The notes below the pieces were generated by a model that was given only the letters and a program-made list of their open reading frames with translations, searched no databases and was not told the DNA's origin. This document shows, piece by piece, positions 1 to 11,823 of a DNA stretch of 64,000 bases. The position numbers and the translations under genes were made by a program. The DNA is taken from assembly GCA_036345935.2 (NCBI GenBank), contig JADWOT020000009.1, positions 7,335,381 to 7,399,380 of the forward strand, written 5' to 3'. Source of the stretch: Taenia hydatigena. Taxonomy: Eukaryota; Platyhelminthes; Cestoda; Cyclophyllidea; Taeniidae. Position 1 is the first letter of the stretch; each line of letters begins with the position of its first letter.

Positions 1-356
1 AAAATTTTCGCCCGGCAATGAGCCAGTGTTTATCGTTAAAATTTCGGCAGCATGTGAGCTGACCTCTTCCGACAAATGTACCTTCCCGTTTGGGGTTTTA
101 ACCCATTAGCCTGTGGTAGGCTTTCCTAAATTTGCTAAAATTTATTCTTAACATGGGATTAAGGAGCTAATATGTTTATATCGCGTTACACGACAGTAAA
201 ATGTCTCACATAAGACTCCCATCGCTAGCTCATCATTTACAAATCCCCAAGTGAAAGTAATGCTGTTCAAAGCTGCCTAATAAAGGAGGCATGACGCGAT
301 CAATAATTCAACTTTGGCGCGCCTCGCAGACACGACCTCGTGCACAATCCTGCGGC
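1..356. other. 5' flank of the dynein gene
   Basis: No recognisable gene. It is the upstream region of the dynein light intermediate chain gene on the plus strand. An in-frame upstream ATG at 291 would add 22 residues to that protein, but family alignment favours the ATG at 357. No clear promoter motif was seen. Confidence 0.6.
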
Positions 357-1278
357 ATGAGTGAGGAACAGAAGCTCATTGTACCAGAAACGAGTCTGCT
401 TAAATACAAAAATCCCGTGCGCGTCTCCAGCAAGTCATCCAAATCCGATGACAAAGATGTGAGTAGCTTTGATCCGCGTAAAATCTGCGAGATGCAGTCG
501 ACCGAAAGCATTCTCGCCAGCATCATGCCTCCACGAAAGCTGGAAATTAAGGGAGATCTCTTCATTCAAGAGGTCTCTTCGGCTCCAGCGTCTCGCGCGG
601 ATGTCGTCCAACTGACGAAACAACTGGATCAGCAGCTTGAGGCACGGGGTGCTAAAATGACAGGCATTTGCCCTGTTCGAAGAGAATTATTTTCACAAGT
701 GAATATATTTTCACCCTTTTAAAATCACCTATTGTTTTTGATGCTGAGATTATTTCATTATTAGCCACAAATGATCGTTTGAATATCCCACTCAAATGAG
801 TTCACCAATCTGCGAAACTAAAGTGGAGTTATGTGGAGTAGTGTCGGTATTCTATGCCTATTTTTTGATTGCGCTGCAGGTTTTTGACGAATTGATACGT
901 CAACTGACAATTCATTGTGCCGAGCGTGGTTTGTTGTTACTTCGTGTACGGAACGAGGTGCAGACGACTATATCAGCTCTGCAGTCGATTTACGCCTCGG
1001 GTGTAGTTTTCGGCCTACAAAAGTCGTTGGCGCACGAGGCGGACCGCAATCACCAGACGAATCGTGTGGCCGAGTTGGAGGCGGAGATAGCCAATCTTGA
1101 GAAGAGAATCAAAATAGAGGTCCTAAATTGCAAGGCTTTGGAGGAGAAGGAGGCCAACCGGCTGGCCGCAGCCACTCGAAGGGCCGAGGAAGACGTCAAC
1201 TTCTTACGCAAGGGACACGAGCAGCTAAAGAACCAGCTGGAAGACGTCTTGAATCAATTTAAAATTGTCAGTGAATAG
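357..1278 (+). CDS. DNALI1: Axonemal dynein light intermediate chain (DNALI1/p28)
   Basis: Two exons, 357-698 and 880-1278, encode 246 residues, close to the usual 250-280. The intron has GT at 699-700 and AG at 878-879, and the junction is phase 0 between the RRELFSQ block and FDELIRQ. These blocks, then AERGLLLLRVR and a long charged coiled coil from about residue 165 to the C-terminus, match the family (known: p28/DNALI1 is a subunit of single-headed inner-arm axonemal dyneins, in the cilium or flagellum). The N-terminal SLLKYKNPV motif near residue 13 supports the ATG at 357. A second in-frame ATG at 291 is possible but has no family counterpart. The gene is convergent with the minus-strand transporters to its right. 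All conserved blocks are intact, so it should be functional in ciliated cells, flame cells or sperm. Confidence 0.95.
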
Positions 1279-1375
1279 ACTCTCCTTGGCCTGTTCATAC
1301 GGGCTTTTGTTATAAAATTACATCTTTGTGAAAAGAAGGCATTTCTTCTATCTAACGACTCCAATGCTGATATTG

Positions 1376-1381
1376 AATAAA
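1376..1381 (+). promoter_or_regulatory. Polyadenylation signal of DNALI1
   Basis: AATAAA lies 98 bp past the DNALI1 stop codon on the same strand, the canonical animal cleavage and polyadenylation hexamer at a normal distance. Confidence 0.7.
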
Positions 1382-3534
1382 TCTTGCTATTGCCATGTAG
1401 AACATCAGTTTTGTTATCCATTTTGGGTCAATTTTCAAGACGAGTGTAAATCATGTAAGAAAGCTTATATTTCTTTTCTTCCAATATAGCGCTCTTTCCA
1501 TCAATATTTTGTATTTTCCATTACATTCAAAGAACTTTAATGGTCATGTTTAAGCCATGCTGACAAAACTGTTGATGTGGCATTAATATTGAATACACAC
1601 ACAAATGAATGGTGGGAGTAGATTGTTTAGAACTCAACTGGTAAGATTAAGCTCTGCTTTTCGGTTGTCAGTATACCTGGAAAAGTAGAATAATATTTTG
1701 TTCAAAGATACGACCACCTAATAAATCGTCCACTCCAAAGCCAGATTAATGTTGGTCGATGTTCGTTCAACATGGCCCTTCGCATTCATCAGGTGTGGAA
1801 TTTGTAAATGAAATTAGAAAAATTCGAATTTTTTTATGCGCCAATTTCTATCCAATATCTCACGCTTTTTATGTCGACAATATCAGTTAAGTGCTCTAGC
1901 AGAATGCATTTAAAATGGGAAAATGTGTTGCCAGTTAAGACGAAGCATCCCATGGAATAAACACCGAATTTGAGTGCACCTAATTTATGGCATCATGGAC
2001 GATCACGCGCGGAAGTGCCGGACGCTGTGACATCCTGGTGACTGGAGATGTTAGAGTAAAAGAGCTGATTGATGCGCTAATGGGAATTTCAAAGATTGTC
2101 TGAGGTCATAAAGTTATTTTGGGGTAACTGGAGCTGCCGGCGATGCGACAACAGCCGCCGCGTTAGTACCTCGCTGAAGTGTTTAACTAGCGACGATTCG
2201 CTTAGTATTGGCAGTAGAATAGCAGCCATCAGCGAACACACCAGCCATGAAAGAAGGCAAATAATCTAAAGGGCAAAAAGCAAACCATTTGTTTAAAACT
2301 CCTTGGAACAAACTCTTCCGCACTTCACGAGCACAAGCTTGTTCTTGAAAAAAGCAAACAAATGATAATGAAACAAATATTGAAGCACGGCACAATTGGT
2401 TGCTAAATCTGCTCAATCCAAGTTTGAGTGCAGGCAAAGGACTAAACCATTCAATTTCTTTTGCTGCCGTAAAAGGGATCCAGCCTTAAGAGCTGTTGGG
2501 AGAAGTTGGAAATAATCTATGCATTAGTAATCAAGAATGAATTTGTTTCTTAATTATGTCGGCTGTAATGCTTTGCATTTTTTTCAGTAGTTCTGATTAA
2601 TTATCCTCCAATTACCACTTTCGAGATGGATGTCCTGCCCAGGGCTGAACTTGACCTGGTCTCTCTGGCCATAAATCATTCGGTCGCTAACGCGCCGTGA
2701 CTCAGGCCCTAATTAGTTGCCTTCCGTCGTCTCCACTTCGGAAAGCCGCGGTGGGGAACACTAACCTCACTACGGGTCCCAGTTACTACTACCGTCACCT
2801 TCCTACCTCACCTTTAAACCTCATAAGTTTAGTTATTGCATTTATAGTGTTGTACTGAACCAAAAACGTTAGGTTCCAGAGGGTTATTTACGAAATAAAC
2901 TGTCTACTGTAAGAATATCTTCGCCAGTCTGTCCATCAGTCGATATCCCAAACTCCAGCGTTTTCATCACCTCCATCATGCTATCATAGATTTTTACTGT
3001 TAAATGGAACTGTTTTTGATGTCCCTTTAATGGGTACACCTACCTGTGACTTATTTTTTGAAGAAAGCCAGGAACTCATTTACTTATCGTCCATTTGAAG
3101 GGCATGCTCTAGGACCTGACATTTTGGAGAATATCGCAATTTGTGTTTAATAAAAAGTGGATAAAGCAATCCTAAACAATGCTTCGAACCTTCCAAATGA
3201 ATCAGGCAAAAAATTCTACTAACCCTAAAAATGTCATTTTCCAACTTTTTATGAATGCGTATCGTCCCAGCGACTAAACTTTCTTAAAATTAACCGACAT
3301 ACAGACATTTCACCTATGAAGTTGGAAATGTCGGATACGGAAATCACCATTGTAGTCTTGTTTCCAAAAACTACCGATTGAAAGTGTTCTTTAGTAGCCG
3401 AATCAAAATTCTTGACTCCTGCCTTAGATAAAGTATTTCGGGCTGCATATGTATTATTTAATCAAAACAGTTATTTGTCTAGGATTTTGGTTAATTGTTA
3501 ATGCAATTGAAGGCGAAACATAGTGCACGCTTAC
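1382..3534. other. Intergenic region between convergent genes
   Basis: About 2.1 kb between the 3' ends of DNALI1 (+) and transporter copy A (-). The last transmembrane exon expected for copy A should lie here but was not recognised. A phase-compatible open stretch on the minus strand at 3249-3422 encodes no membrane segment. No repeats or RNA genes were recognised. Confidence 0.5.
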
Positions 3535-6500
3535 CCATGCTTTAAAGTCCAGCAGGGTGAATGTCGTTGGGATGCATCCCAGTCCCAAGAAAAGTGAGAT
3601 TAGGAATAGGTACAGGATGAATGCTGCATAAGCTACTATTCTAGAAGGCTTCATGGCCTTCATGACTTGCTCTACTGTTAGTAGACCTGATCTTGATAAC
3701 GGAAGGTTGAATATCCTACAGGGTATCAAGGATTAGTCATCCTGCAAGTTGTCTCACGTACTGTGAATAAGTACGTGTCCAGGGGCTAATTGGGCTTCCA
3801 AGATCAAGTGTACGTTGCCATGTTAATTCAGCTTTCTCTGAGTCGGGTTGACCTGTTTCACTCTCCTTAGACGCTAAAACGATAATCACGGGTAGTATAA
3901 AACCACACACAACTCCAGCCCCATTTGACACCAAGTCTATTTGCTCGTTACCTAAAATCGGGAAAGAATGCACTTATCATTATGAAAATCTGGTTCAACA
4001 AATGACGAGATTGAATGCAAACACTGCTGCAACGTGAATGGTTTGAAATTTTGAAGTACCCACGAACATATCAATCAAATAGGCAACTATTTACTTATGG
4101 GTAAATCTGCGTAGTTCCTTAGTTTATAAAATACGATCCAAGTTACGGTGGAGAGAGTTGAGCTTGCCAGTGTTCCTATGAATACGGCAGATTCTGTCAG
4201 TTTGTTCCAGAATAGAGCTAAAGTGGCACTGCCAAACCCTCCCACAATAAAATGTGTCGGGAATTCGCTTAAAATTACTTCAATAATCTAAAAGCAAAGT
4301 GTTAGACGAAATCAGAATAATATGATACAATACCCTAATGTGGCAAGAGTTTCCAACCAGCAAGGGATTTCTGTTACGATGATAATTGATAGCACAGACT
4401 TCTAGTTTATCTGTTGCCACTAAGCATTTCAAAAGAAGCCAGCAAGTGTCTCATGAACGGTGCTACTTCCTTCCATCAATTGTTGATTGCATACGAAAAA
4501 AGACAATGAGGCAAACTGAAATTTTACATCTAGATCACACAAGCTCCCTACGAGGTTTGTATTCACGCGGTTATTCCGTTCCTTCCACCCTCCCGGTTGG
4601 ATGGGCTTCCAACGCCTGGCAGATACTATTTAAAATTACCGGAGGGTCGAATGCCTACAAGGAGCGTGTTCTGTGTTTGGTACACCATTGCCAGCTCGAA
4701 GTGGAAATCCATAGCCGTTAATGAACTCGCACGGGAAGGAAGTCGCGTGCAACTTAACGCACCCTCTCTTATCCTCGTTTGAGTTCGTATTAAAGCGAAA
4801 TATTTTGGACCGGATCAGCCTCCACCTGATGTTTAACGGTCTCATTTATACTTTGTAATTGTACAAAACACGACTATTAATACAGTGAAAGAGTTGGTGA
4901 TGCTATTATAATCAGGCGTTGGTAATGAGTTAAAAAAGTGAAATTTTCTTAAGTTGATTTGCGGAAGCGGACTCAACTTGTCGGCACTAACAATTGTGTT
5001 CACCAAATTGAATGTAATTTATATCCTTCCCTTTTAACCCTAGTTTCGATTTGATGGTCTGAAATTAGTAATTTAGCCAAGTTTTTTGACGGATTTCAAA
5101 ATAATTCATGGTTTTAGCCCCACACTTACCGAAAAATAATTCAAAATCAAACCCATAGGGACAATTACACAGAGCACGATGAGAATTGAAGATCTGCGGA
5201 CATTTTTCAATCCTTCCACATATTTCAAGTAGCCGCTGTGCACGTTGCAACCAAGAGCATAATTGTGGTAACCATTCTTTCCACTCCTTAAAAAAATAGT
5301 AATTTTCGAGATTATTTGTGATTCTCTTGGCTCAAAATAATGGCTTTAATACAGTCAGACTGTGAATCGTTGGTTTGCTGTCAATGAAGTCTTGGAACAA
5401 AATGGAACTTTTCTTTGTGATATCGTGTGGAGCTCTGGATGCATGCCACTACCAACTGAATTTGTATGCAAAAAGCCCTTGATAAAAACCTTAACTCTTT
5501 GAAATATACCAGGAAAATATGAGCCACAACCTATTTAAGGCCACTGAAAAGTATATGCATTATCTATAAGAAATTGGAAACTATTGATGAACATCCACTA
5601 AGTGTGGAAGGTCACTACTTTCAGCCGTGACAGACTTTAAATCCTCTTGGCACTGTAGGCAGTCGGCTGGATCGCAGCACTGGCATTTGTCTTTTGGGCG
5701 TGTCATTTCCCCTTTTGATTTGCCGCAAAAGATACAGCAGTTGACCTCGTAGCACACTCTGAATGGCTAGTGAAAATGTAGATGGATCTTTCACCACTGT
5801 CTTTACCTTATAATCATTACGCCTCATGCCTTTTAACTCACTCGCAAATGCACAGCATATATCTCGAACGTCAATATCTTAGTGATGGAAATGATCTGCA
5901 AAAGTGTTGCTGTTGTCACTACAAAGGCGTAGAGAGAGAAGAGTGTGAAGGGGCCATCTGGACCAAGAAGGTGCTTCGCTATATTCACCGTTGGGCTCGC
6001 TAAACAGTGGATATCAAATAGAATTTAAATTACCTTGTGAATAGTACTAGTATTACTAAAATTGTCTTATCAGGTGCTGCTAAACTTTAAATCCATGTTT
6101 AATTATGGTTACTTACGCTTAAAAGCGCATCACAGGATGCCAAGTGGGGTAGCGAGTATAGTCACGACTTACTTGCTGGTGCAAAGGTTTCATTTTTTGC
6201 ATTTAAAGCCAAGCTTCCGAAGCCACAACTGCTACCAAACACCAGAGGAAACGCACACCATATCAAAGTTGTTGCCATGATCCCCCAACTCTCTTGACCA
6301 GGAGCATAAAACGAACAAATTTCCCATAATGCTTGATCAAATACCAATTCCACAATTTGTGCTAAAAAAAATGTAATTTTGCTTTATTCTTCATGGTTGA
6401 TGTTCTCTTTAATCTGTGTGTTGCACAAAGTGGAAAAAATGTATAAGAATGCAAGACTAAAGTGTTGGATGCACTATAGCAAGGGCAAAGGCTGGGGATA

Positions 6501-8530
6501 TGCCTGATTTCGTAGTCGATGAAGGCTACAAATTAAATACGAAACCTTACCCAAAAACTTGCATAGCCCCATTTCAAATGAGAAATATTTTCGCATAGTC
6601 AAATGATTGTTTCCATCCTTTTCATGGAAGATGTCCGCATCAAGCGTAGCATTGTAGACTCTTTCAATGGACCCTAGAGGATTTACGAAACACCAATTTA
6701 CACCTTATATTTTTATGAGTACATGGAACCTGCTTACAAAACGAGGCATTATATGAGTACAGCCAAGAGAGCAAATCTTTTGAGTTTACCATAATTAGCA
6801 CAACACCGGACTAGCGTGATTTGTTGCTAGGTTTTACAGAGTAAAATGATCGTTGCACATTTTCTTACCCAGCAAGCCAGTCTCGTCGCAGAAGAATACC
6901 TTGATTGTGATAACTAAAGTCATAGTCAGGAGGTAGATGAATATGACGGAGCTAAATGGAAGGAGGTGGACCATATTGCCGGCAGTTGCGCAGATTTCAC
7001 TGACGACCACCGTAATTATCCACGCCAATTCAAATGTCACATTCTCCGAGATGACTGAGTAGAATCCACAACCCGCTATTTAAAAAGCACAAATACCACA
7101 AAATGTCAATTTTTAAACCCGCTTACCAGATCATGTGAATTTTATGTTAAGAAATACAGCTGCTTCCGCAGACGTCCGCGCATACACACATGGCATTTCT
7201 ATGAGCAGGGAATTTCACTTTGAGTATGAATATTTTTGAAAATTTGGCTTGCGTTTATTACAGTATAACTGGTCAATAGTTGAATGAATATGGGTATGGA
7301 AGCGATCGTTTTAAAATTAAGCAGAGCGCGAAGTTTCGAACGAAGCAGCAGGATTCTGATATAAATATTTTGCTAGCTAAACGGTGCTCACAGAAAATCC
7401 CCTAGGATGTAAATGTGGTAAAAATTTGGCACTGTGGTTGAACTCTTTATCGCAGGAGGCACTGCTAACCATAGCCTTTTGTCTGACGAGGTGTTCACAA
7501 CTTGTCACTCAAGTCAGTGTGTAATTGTTGGGTGGTTTTCACAAGAAGCCTTACTGTTCACTACGGCTGCAACGATGGATATGTTGTTGAAAATGGTGAA
7601 GAAACAGAACAAAATGTGCACTCGCTTCCCAAACCGTGCTAGCATTAGTTGGGGGAAGGTTTCCGCTCCTGGGGCCCTGGTTCTAAACTGTGCGATCAGA
7701 ATTCCCATGAGGCAGAGAGGCATTCCAGTTCCCACCATAAACCACAGAGGACCGGACAAGCCATGCTATAAACCAGGAAAGAACAAGGATTCTTCATCAT
7801 GTGTCCATGCTCTCGTTTTTTTAGCTTAAATAGACATTAAGTTCTCTTTTGCGACCTAAGTTTGTTTGAAATGTAGACAGATAGACTTTCTATACTTCAT
7901 AAGCGCTGTAATTTGGTAATAATTTGTTAGACATAAGCATTTCATGACGGCGACCTGCGACCTTTTCAAAATTTATAAGTTGCAGTGGTACACAACGTAT
8001 TTTGAGAATTGAATGAAAGAAACGGAGCATTCTCCTGCTAAGCTGTAGATGAAGTGGGCATTACCTGCTCGGCCGAATAACTGCTGACTGTGAGTGCAGA
8101 AGCGCCCGTAGAATACATGGCCAACGCGATTGAAACAACTCCAAAATTCAGTAGACTCCTAATTCCGTTTCCAGGTGGCTTAGGCTTTTAAATGTAACAA
8201 AATAGCAATGATTGCCAACTTGCTAACTACTGTACTGTCGGTATCAGGTATGGAACAAAAGCATACTCTTCTCGTTGAATGAAGCAGAATGAAAAGCATT
8301 CAGTTTAAATAACACTAAGTTTCCAGACCCTAATACCGAATAAATATCCGCCATTATGCTTGATCCTCATTAAAGTAGCATCGGTAGGAAAGCATGGAAA
8401 TCAGAGATAAAATAGAACTTGCCTGTTTTTTTACAAATTTTAAGCATAGATGAATGGTCACATTGGTAACCAGCATGAGAATAGGATAGAAAATGATCAA
8501 CAGAAAGGGATTAACCCAACTCCCAGGCAT
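3535..8530 (-). CDS. DUR3-type urea/solute symporter, copy A
   Basis: Twelve exons, 5' to 3' on the minus strand: 8530-8423, 8184-8065, 7765-7555, 7075-6869, 6673-6551, 6361-6173, 5999-5842, 5766-5636, 5235-5130, 4287-4095, 3951-3762, 3715-3535. All phases join to give about 639 residues without a stop; the expected last exon was not found. The order of family landmarks is that of plant and fungal DUR3 (SSF family, Na+ or H+ coupled urea uptake at the plasma membrane): SGPLWF with RAPGAETF, a DQALW segment, GPDGPFTLF, LTFDIYAVHLR, and LFWNKL followed by several hydrophobic helices. A cysteine-rich exon (5766-5636) interrupts the loop after LTFDIY. The first intron starts with GC (CAG|GCAAGT). 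The ATG at 8530 was chosen because it follows an in-frame TGA; the N-terminus is shorter than in copy B. The substrate is inferred from family only. Confidence 0.82.
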
Positions 8531-8539
8531 CTGATTAGT

Positions 8540-10837
8540 TCAGGATTCTGGCAAAGGTAGTGCGATTTCGATGGGAGGTGTTTTTGAATTGCATACAACG
8601 CCAGTGGCTGATACTTCTTCTGCTTCTACGGCAGCCAATCCGTTCGAGTCCAACTTCCTTCGAGTCAATTGGCCGTCCTTTGCTCCCACGCCCACGAGGC
8701 TATTGCAGCATAAGAACTTTCATTAAGTAGGATGCTTTATGCGTCAAATGCATTTTCTACGCTCTTAAAAGCATATTTTTCAGATTGAAACTACCTTTAT
8801 ACAACAGTCATCTTCTCCATTTATTAAGTTGAGGAGATAAACTGCCCAATATTGAATGATAGTAACACTGACACCAGGAGTTCACGACTATTAGGTATTT
8901 CCCAGACTGACTTCTTGTATAATCCTGAGAGGAACTCCTTTGGAAATTGCAAAAGTGTTATCCCTCTTCTTTTAATCACTCTCAACTTCGAACAGTGCTT
9001 TACCAAACCAGCCATGTCATTTCTCTACAGCAACTACTTCCTATCTTTACAATATAGTCCGTCATCCAATCTTCCATAATTCTACCTATCTGGACTAGAC
9101 TTTTTACTGGCAAAATGGTCCATGTTAAGCAAATGCAAGTTATCTTTCCAAAAAGTAAAGATTACCATTTCATCCGGGACAGGCGCACGCACATTTACTT
9201 CTGCTTTAATATGATGAAGATGCTAAATTGTCATGTGAGCTGTAAGACTCTACGTGCGCTTCAAAAGCACTTTCTCATTTAAATGGAAGAGGCCTACTTT
9301 TCTCTCCCCCACCCCCTTTGCTACCAAGATAACACGCAAGGATTTTTGTTCCACCCATTTATTACCCCCTCAGCCACTTAGGATAAACCACCAATTTAGG
9401 CAGCTTTAAATGTGAGACCATCTCCTAGCTCTCCAAAAATTTTTATTTAAATGGTGTGCCTACAAATCTTGGCCTTAGTGCCCAACTCGCCGAAGTTGCG
9501 CCAATCAATCAGGTCACTACCAAATGGTACGCTTATTCTACGTTACTAAATCTATTTTAGTAGTTCAAGTCGTTTTTGTTACCATGCAAAACGGACAGAC
9601 TTCAGCATTCTTAAGCATCTTACTTTAAGTATACCAGATACAACTCATTATTACTACCACAATCGCACCTACGAAGCCCACTTAATGCAATTCACTAATG
9701 TGGGTCTTATCTCGACTTATTTCGCCCGTCCCGCTTAAACAATGTCAATTTAGACAGTTTGTGAAGCAATGCCATACATTTTCAAATAATTCTTGAGGTA
9801 GCGGCTAAACGTGCGGGAAATGCAGCCGAAAATGTAGAAACGTTGCTTTGTACTGCTACACATTGCAAAGTCTTCGTCCTTTTATAAGCGTCGAAACGAC
9901 TGGTTAGTCAATCACGCACGGACATATGTTCAACTAAAATATTCCTTCATTAGGCCTTGTCTGAATTGCCAGTCTTTCACAATAAAGATCGCATCTAATT
10001 AGCTCCAGCGACCACAAGGACTACTCAATACACAGCTCTAGGGTACTTAGCAGTTCCCTCTCCGCTTGCGTGCAGAAGACGAACTTTCAAATCCAAAAAA
10101 ATGTATTTCTACCATGCAGTTTTGTGAGTTGTGAAATGCATTTTTTCGTGGACAACAAAGGGTCCACTTGCCAAGCCTAGTGACGCTCCAGCTCCATGGT
10201 CAGTAAAAATAAAATAGGGCTTGGACAAGTTAAAAAACCCCATCCCATAGTGAAAGCTCATTGCTCTTGTGTTGCCTTTTGTCAATTCATAAACTCTCAA
10301 ATCACCTTAAAAGACCCATTTGGTGCGCCACCCTTTCTTAACGATCCTTTTCTGTATGTGCTTGTGCTCAGGTTACTTGCAGTCAAAGACGAATGCCACC
10401 TCTAGTTCTGGCAACAAATCTACAGGTGTGTGAATTTAATTTCTCCTGAGTATGTACCTACCGAAAGGCGTTACTGATAAATACTTTGCTTGATAAAGGT
10501 AATTGGTCAGGAAATTTTCACACATGTGGCAGGGTTCATGATTTTTATCATTGCCGTAACGAGATAACATAAGTGCTTTTGACTCTGCTTTTACAAATTC
10601 TTCAAAGTAAACAATAATATCCAGTATATCATTGGTTTGAAAATAAAAAGATAAGCAAACCACGATGACCATGTGTAAGAATCACCTCACTCTGGGTTTT
10701 CTTACATCCACAGATTGGTTTGAGGTTACTTACTTGACTGCAAACCGCATCCGCACACCCAGCGGCGCGATCCAGAGGCTCGCCAGCCAGATTAGGGATG
10801 CCAACTTCGTCCCGCTAGCACCACCACTGGTTTCCAC
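8540..10837 (-). pseudogene. Two orphan transporter-like 3' exons (third copy remnant or alternative end of copy B)
   Basis: Two exon candidates on the minus strand: 10837-10734 (phase 0 in, phase 2 out, strong GTAAGT donor) and 8699-8540 (phase 2 in, ending in TGA). Together they encode one hydrophobic helix (LASLIWLASLWIAPLG) and a hydrophilic tail ending LPLPES. The entry phase equals that of copy B's last exon, so these could replace it as an alternative 3' end; otherwise they are what is left of a third tandem copy. The GC-rich coding-like composition stands out from the AT-rich surroundings. No other transporter exons were found between 10838 and 11823. The stop codon (8542-8540) is only 9 nt from the ATG of copy A. 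Real but unresolved. Confidence 0.4.
8700..10733. other. AT-rich intron or intergenic sequence
   Basis: About 2 kb between the two orphan exons. Short open frames occur on both strands, but none shows a conserved motif, a membrane segment or convincing splice sites. Nothing else was recognised. Confidence 0.5.
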
Positions 10838-11733
10838 CTTGAGGTTGCTTGCAGAAACATTCATATTCTATTTGATTCATTTAAATTGGCAAAATATACC
10901 AGGAGGAATCGAATAGCGACAAAGTAGAACACCCTCGCACAATCTATCAAGCGAAGAATGTTCTCATTCGCCCACCTACCTAATTTACTTCTTAACATTT
11001 ACGTCTTAGTGACATTGTTCTGATTACTTAACTAGTGTCTCACATTCCTCTGTGCACTAATGGCTACCAAACATCTCTGCGCAGTATCTATTTGCTTTTT
11101 AGGCATTTCTATCCTCGTTTTACTGTATTTGGGATAGTTTCTACGTATTTTGCGATAGAATTTTGATGATTTCAACGAGCTTGCGCAGGAACCTAATGGC
11201 TCTGCGCCACTTAAGTTGGGCGTTGGCAAGGCGCGAAGAAGCGCAGGCAACGCCCACACTTAAGGCCATTTCAGCCGAAGAGTAAGCAGCCGCTCTCCAA
11301 TTTACACACAAAATTGGTCCAAAAGGTCAATAAGATGACAAATTTTATTCACTTTTTGTTTCAGATGTTTATCATGGCAAATGGGACTCATTGATATACG
11401 TCGAGAAATGGGAGAAGTGTTGTGACATCTGTTGATTGATTCCCATTTATTGGCCTAAAAATCAAAAGGAAAAACCTCCGTTAGTCCATTTAAAAACGCT
11501 TGCCATTATTGGACTTTTAAAGGCAATCTCGTGATGCGTCAGTGACGATTTTTAATGCAATTGCTTTACGTAAGTGTCCTCAACCTTAAGACGGCTTCAT
11601 TAACTTGTGTCTATCGTTTCCTATGGCGCACGGAATCGCACTTTGTTCCCATCTGCTAAGGAAAAAAAAACTACTTTTACAATCATTTTGCACGAATTCG
11701 AGCACCTTAGAATCTGCTTTCAATAACTTCAGT
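10838..11733. other. Sequence downstream of copy B
   Basis: A GC-richer patch around 11160-11260 is open on both strands, but no product is recognisable. The rest is AT-rich and empty apart from the 3' end signals of copy B next to it. Confidence 0.5.
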
Positions 11734-11739
11734 TTTATT
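11734..11739 (-). promoter_or_regulatory. Polyadenylation signal of transporter copy B
   Basis: TTTATT on the plus strand reads AATAAA on the minus strand, about 85 bp past the copy B stop codon. It supports 12015-11824 as a true terminal exon. Confidence 0.6.
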
Positions 11740-11823
11740 TGATTAACTGCACTATTTTTTCCTTTTTCTATTTTATGTCATTATTCCTAACTTTTGACTG
11801 ATTCCTACCACAATTTCTCAGCT

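Noticed and set aside
2183..2437. Minus-strand 84-codon frame with a hydrophobic run, considered as the end of copy A
   Set aside because: The candidate acceptor does not give the required phase and the sequence does not align with copy B.
3249..3422. Phase 0 open stretch on the minus strand as the last exon of transporter copy A
   Set aside because: It encodes no membrane helix and nothing like the MPIVWEG end of copy B.
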